NCBI RefSeq assembly: GCF_002234675.1
Contig: NC_019872.2
Span: 15,373,950 to 15,437,949 of the forward strand
Source of the DNA: Oryzias latipes
Taxonomy: Eukaryota > Chordata > Actinopteri > Beloniformes > Adrianichthyidae
Reading direction: 5' to 3'
Length of the DNA stretch: 64,000 bases
The position numbers were made by a program, and so were the translations under genes. The notes beneath the pieces are model-generated. The model searched no databases. It had not been told where the DNA came from and saw only the letters and a list, made by a program, of their open reading frames with translations. Positions 62,991-64,000 of this stretch are shown one piece after another (the first letter of the stretch is position 1; every line of letters starts with the position of its first letter).

Positions 62991-64000
62991 CTACCCTTAA
63001 AAGGGAGTTTTTCTAAAATACAGTTGAGCAAAGTCATTGTAATAGCCTTACTCGAAGGAGGCAGGATCAGAGAAGACTATTTGGAGAATCAGGGAGTAAT
63101 TCTTTCCATCTGAAACAACCCAAACAGATAACTAACGCCCTGCAGCTGCATCTTTGGATCTAAAGACCGTCTTCACAAAGGACTTTAGAGACTTTATTAT
63201 CAATTCCATTTTTTCTTTTCATCACCACAAAAATGTGATCAATCCCCCAAAGAATAGCTCAAATCATGCAAAACCCAAATATTTCTACTTTCCTTAAAGC
63301 AAGACTTTAAATACATTTTTTAAAAGACTAACAATTTGTGTTGATTAAAATGTATTTGATTGATTTATTATGTTAATTTAATCTACACGGGATTAGAGTT
63401 TTGTCTAATGACTTCTTTGAGAAACATATGTTTGACTTTGTCAAGAAATAATCAAACATATGCAGTTTGAGGAAATTAAAACATGCATTGCATCATGCGT
63501 TGATAATTGTGGCCAAAATCCGTAACGCAATATAGAATAGATGTTCCCTCTTTTGAAATGTTGGTCAATTTTTTAAATGCACATCGTAGCAGCCCTGCAG
63601 TGGGCCGAGTTCATACTTGCAGAATTGTTGGCTTTCTTTTAGGGTTTTTCTAAATAGTCGACTTTCTTTTTACACAAAAGCACTTCAAAAAAGCACTAAA
63701 AAAAAAAAAAAGATCTTTTTAATGTGGCAGAAATCACAAAATAAAAGTATGCTAAAAAGGATTTCTGCAACTTTTCCAAAAACATTCCGCTTAAACGAAG
63801 CATCAACGCATCAAAACTGGGTCACATTGAAGGTAAAGATTTTTTTTCTTTAAAGTTTTGGAAAAGTTCTGCTTTAAACTGACAGTAACTTCTACATAAT
63901 GATAATCTCCAAACAGAAGCCTCACTTTCAAGCAGTGCAAGAGGCTGTTGGGTTTAATCTGTTTCGCACGCATATGTCAAGTCACGGCCTCTTGAGTCTT
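62991..64000. other. Intergenic sequence to the window end, no gene seen
   Basis: This is AT-rich DNA. The frame at 63617-63853 is lysine-rich because of an A-rich tract and has no motif. Confidence 0.5.

Overview
The window is vertebrate nuclear DNA, most likely from a teleost fish. The evidence is the intron-exon structure with GT-AG splice sites, the low coding density, the AT-rich background, and a typical teleost repeat set: L2-type and other non-LTR retrotransposons, a Tc1-like transposase fossil, PIF/Harbinger-like and hAT-like non-autonomous elements, several tRNA-related SINE-like repeats and a gypsy-type solo LTR. The species cannot be named from the sequence alone.

Only one protein-coding gene is recognised with confidence. 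The last three coding exons of a beta-carotene oxygenase 2 (bco2) gene lie on the + strand at 203-385, 3643-3753 and 4071-4187, followed by a 3'UTR and poly(A) signal at 4531. The start of the gene is outside the window to the left. The 3.3-kb intron between the first two of these exons holds an L2-type LINE that landed in an older non-autonomous element, and a CpG-rich, promoter-like stretch.

The remaining 59 kb contains no recognisable large gene. From left to right it holds: candidate conserved non-coding sequence at 8.8-9.5 kb; a Harbinger-like element with a small MADF-like reading frame at 10.7-11.2 kb; SINE-like repeats at 12.4 and 13.3 kb; a long-inverted-repeat element with promoter-like and poly(A)-like signals inside at 15.3-16.0 kb; a four-layer nest of LINEs and a SINE at 16.5-20.5 kb; a decayed Tc1 transposase at 21.4-22.6 kb; a hAT-like element and a SINE-like repeat at 22.9-23.6 kb; a possible two-exon small gene at 24.04-24.41 kb; another degenerate MITE at 24.7-25.1 kb; a GC-rich promoter-like block with a YY1-type motif at 29.5-30.1 kb; a SINE at 30.4 kb; a GC-rich block with a good minus-strand splice donor at 34.5 kb; a possible minus-strand terminal exon at 38.4-39.2 kb and a CpG-rich block at 40.1-40.4 kb; two very long TA repeats at 42.9 and 44.9 kb; enhancer-like blocks at 50.2-51.1, 54.0-54.4 and 56.4-56.6 kb; a Harbinger-like element split by a solo LTR at 59.8-60.8 kb; and a CCAAT-box cluster at 62.8 kb.

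The likeliest reading is the 3' end of bco2 followed by a gene-poor interval rich in old transposons and candidate regulatory DNA, possibly the flank or a large intron of a neighbouring gene whose coding exons are not in the window. Promoter, terminal-exon and enhancer calls are inferences from composition and short motifs and carry low confidence.
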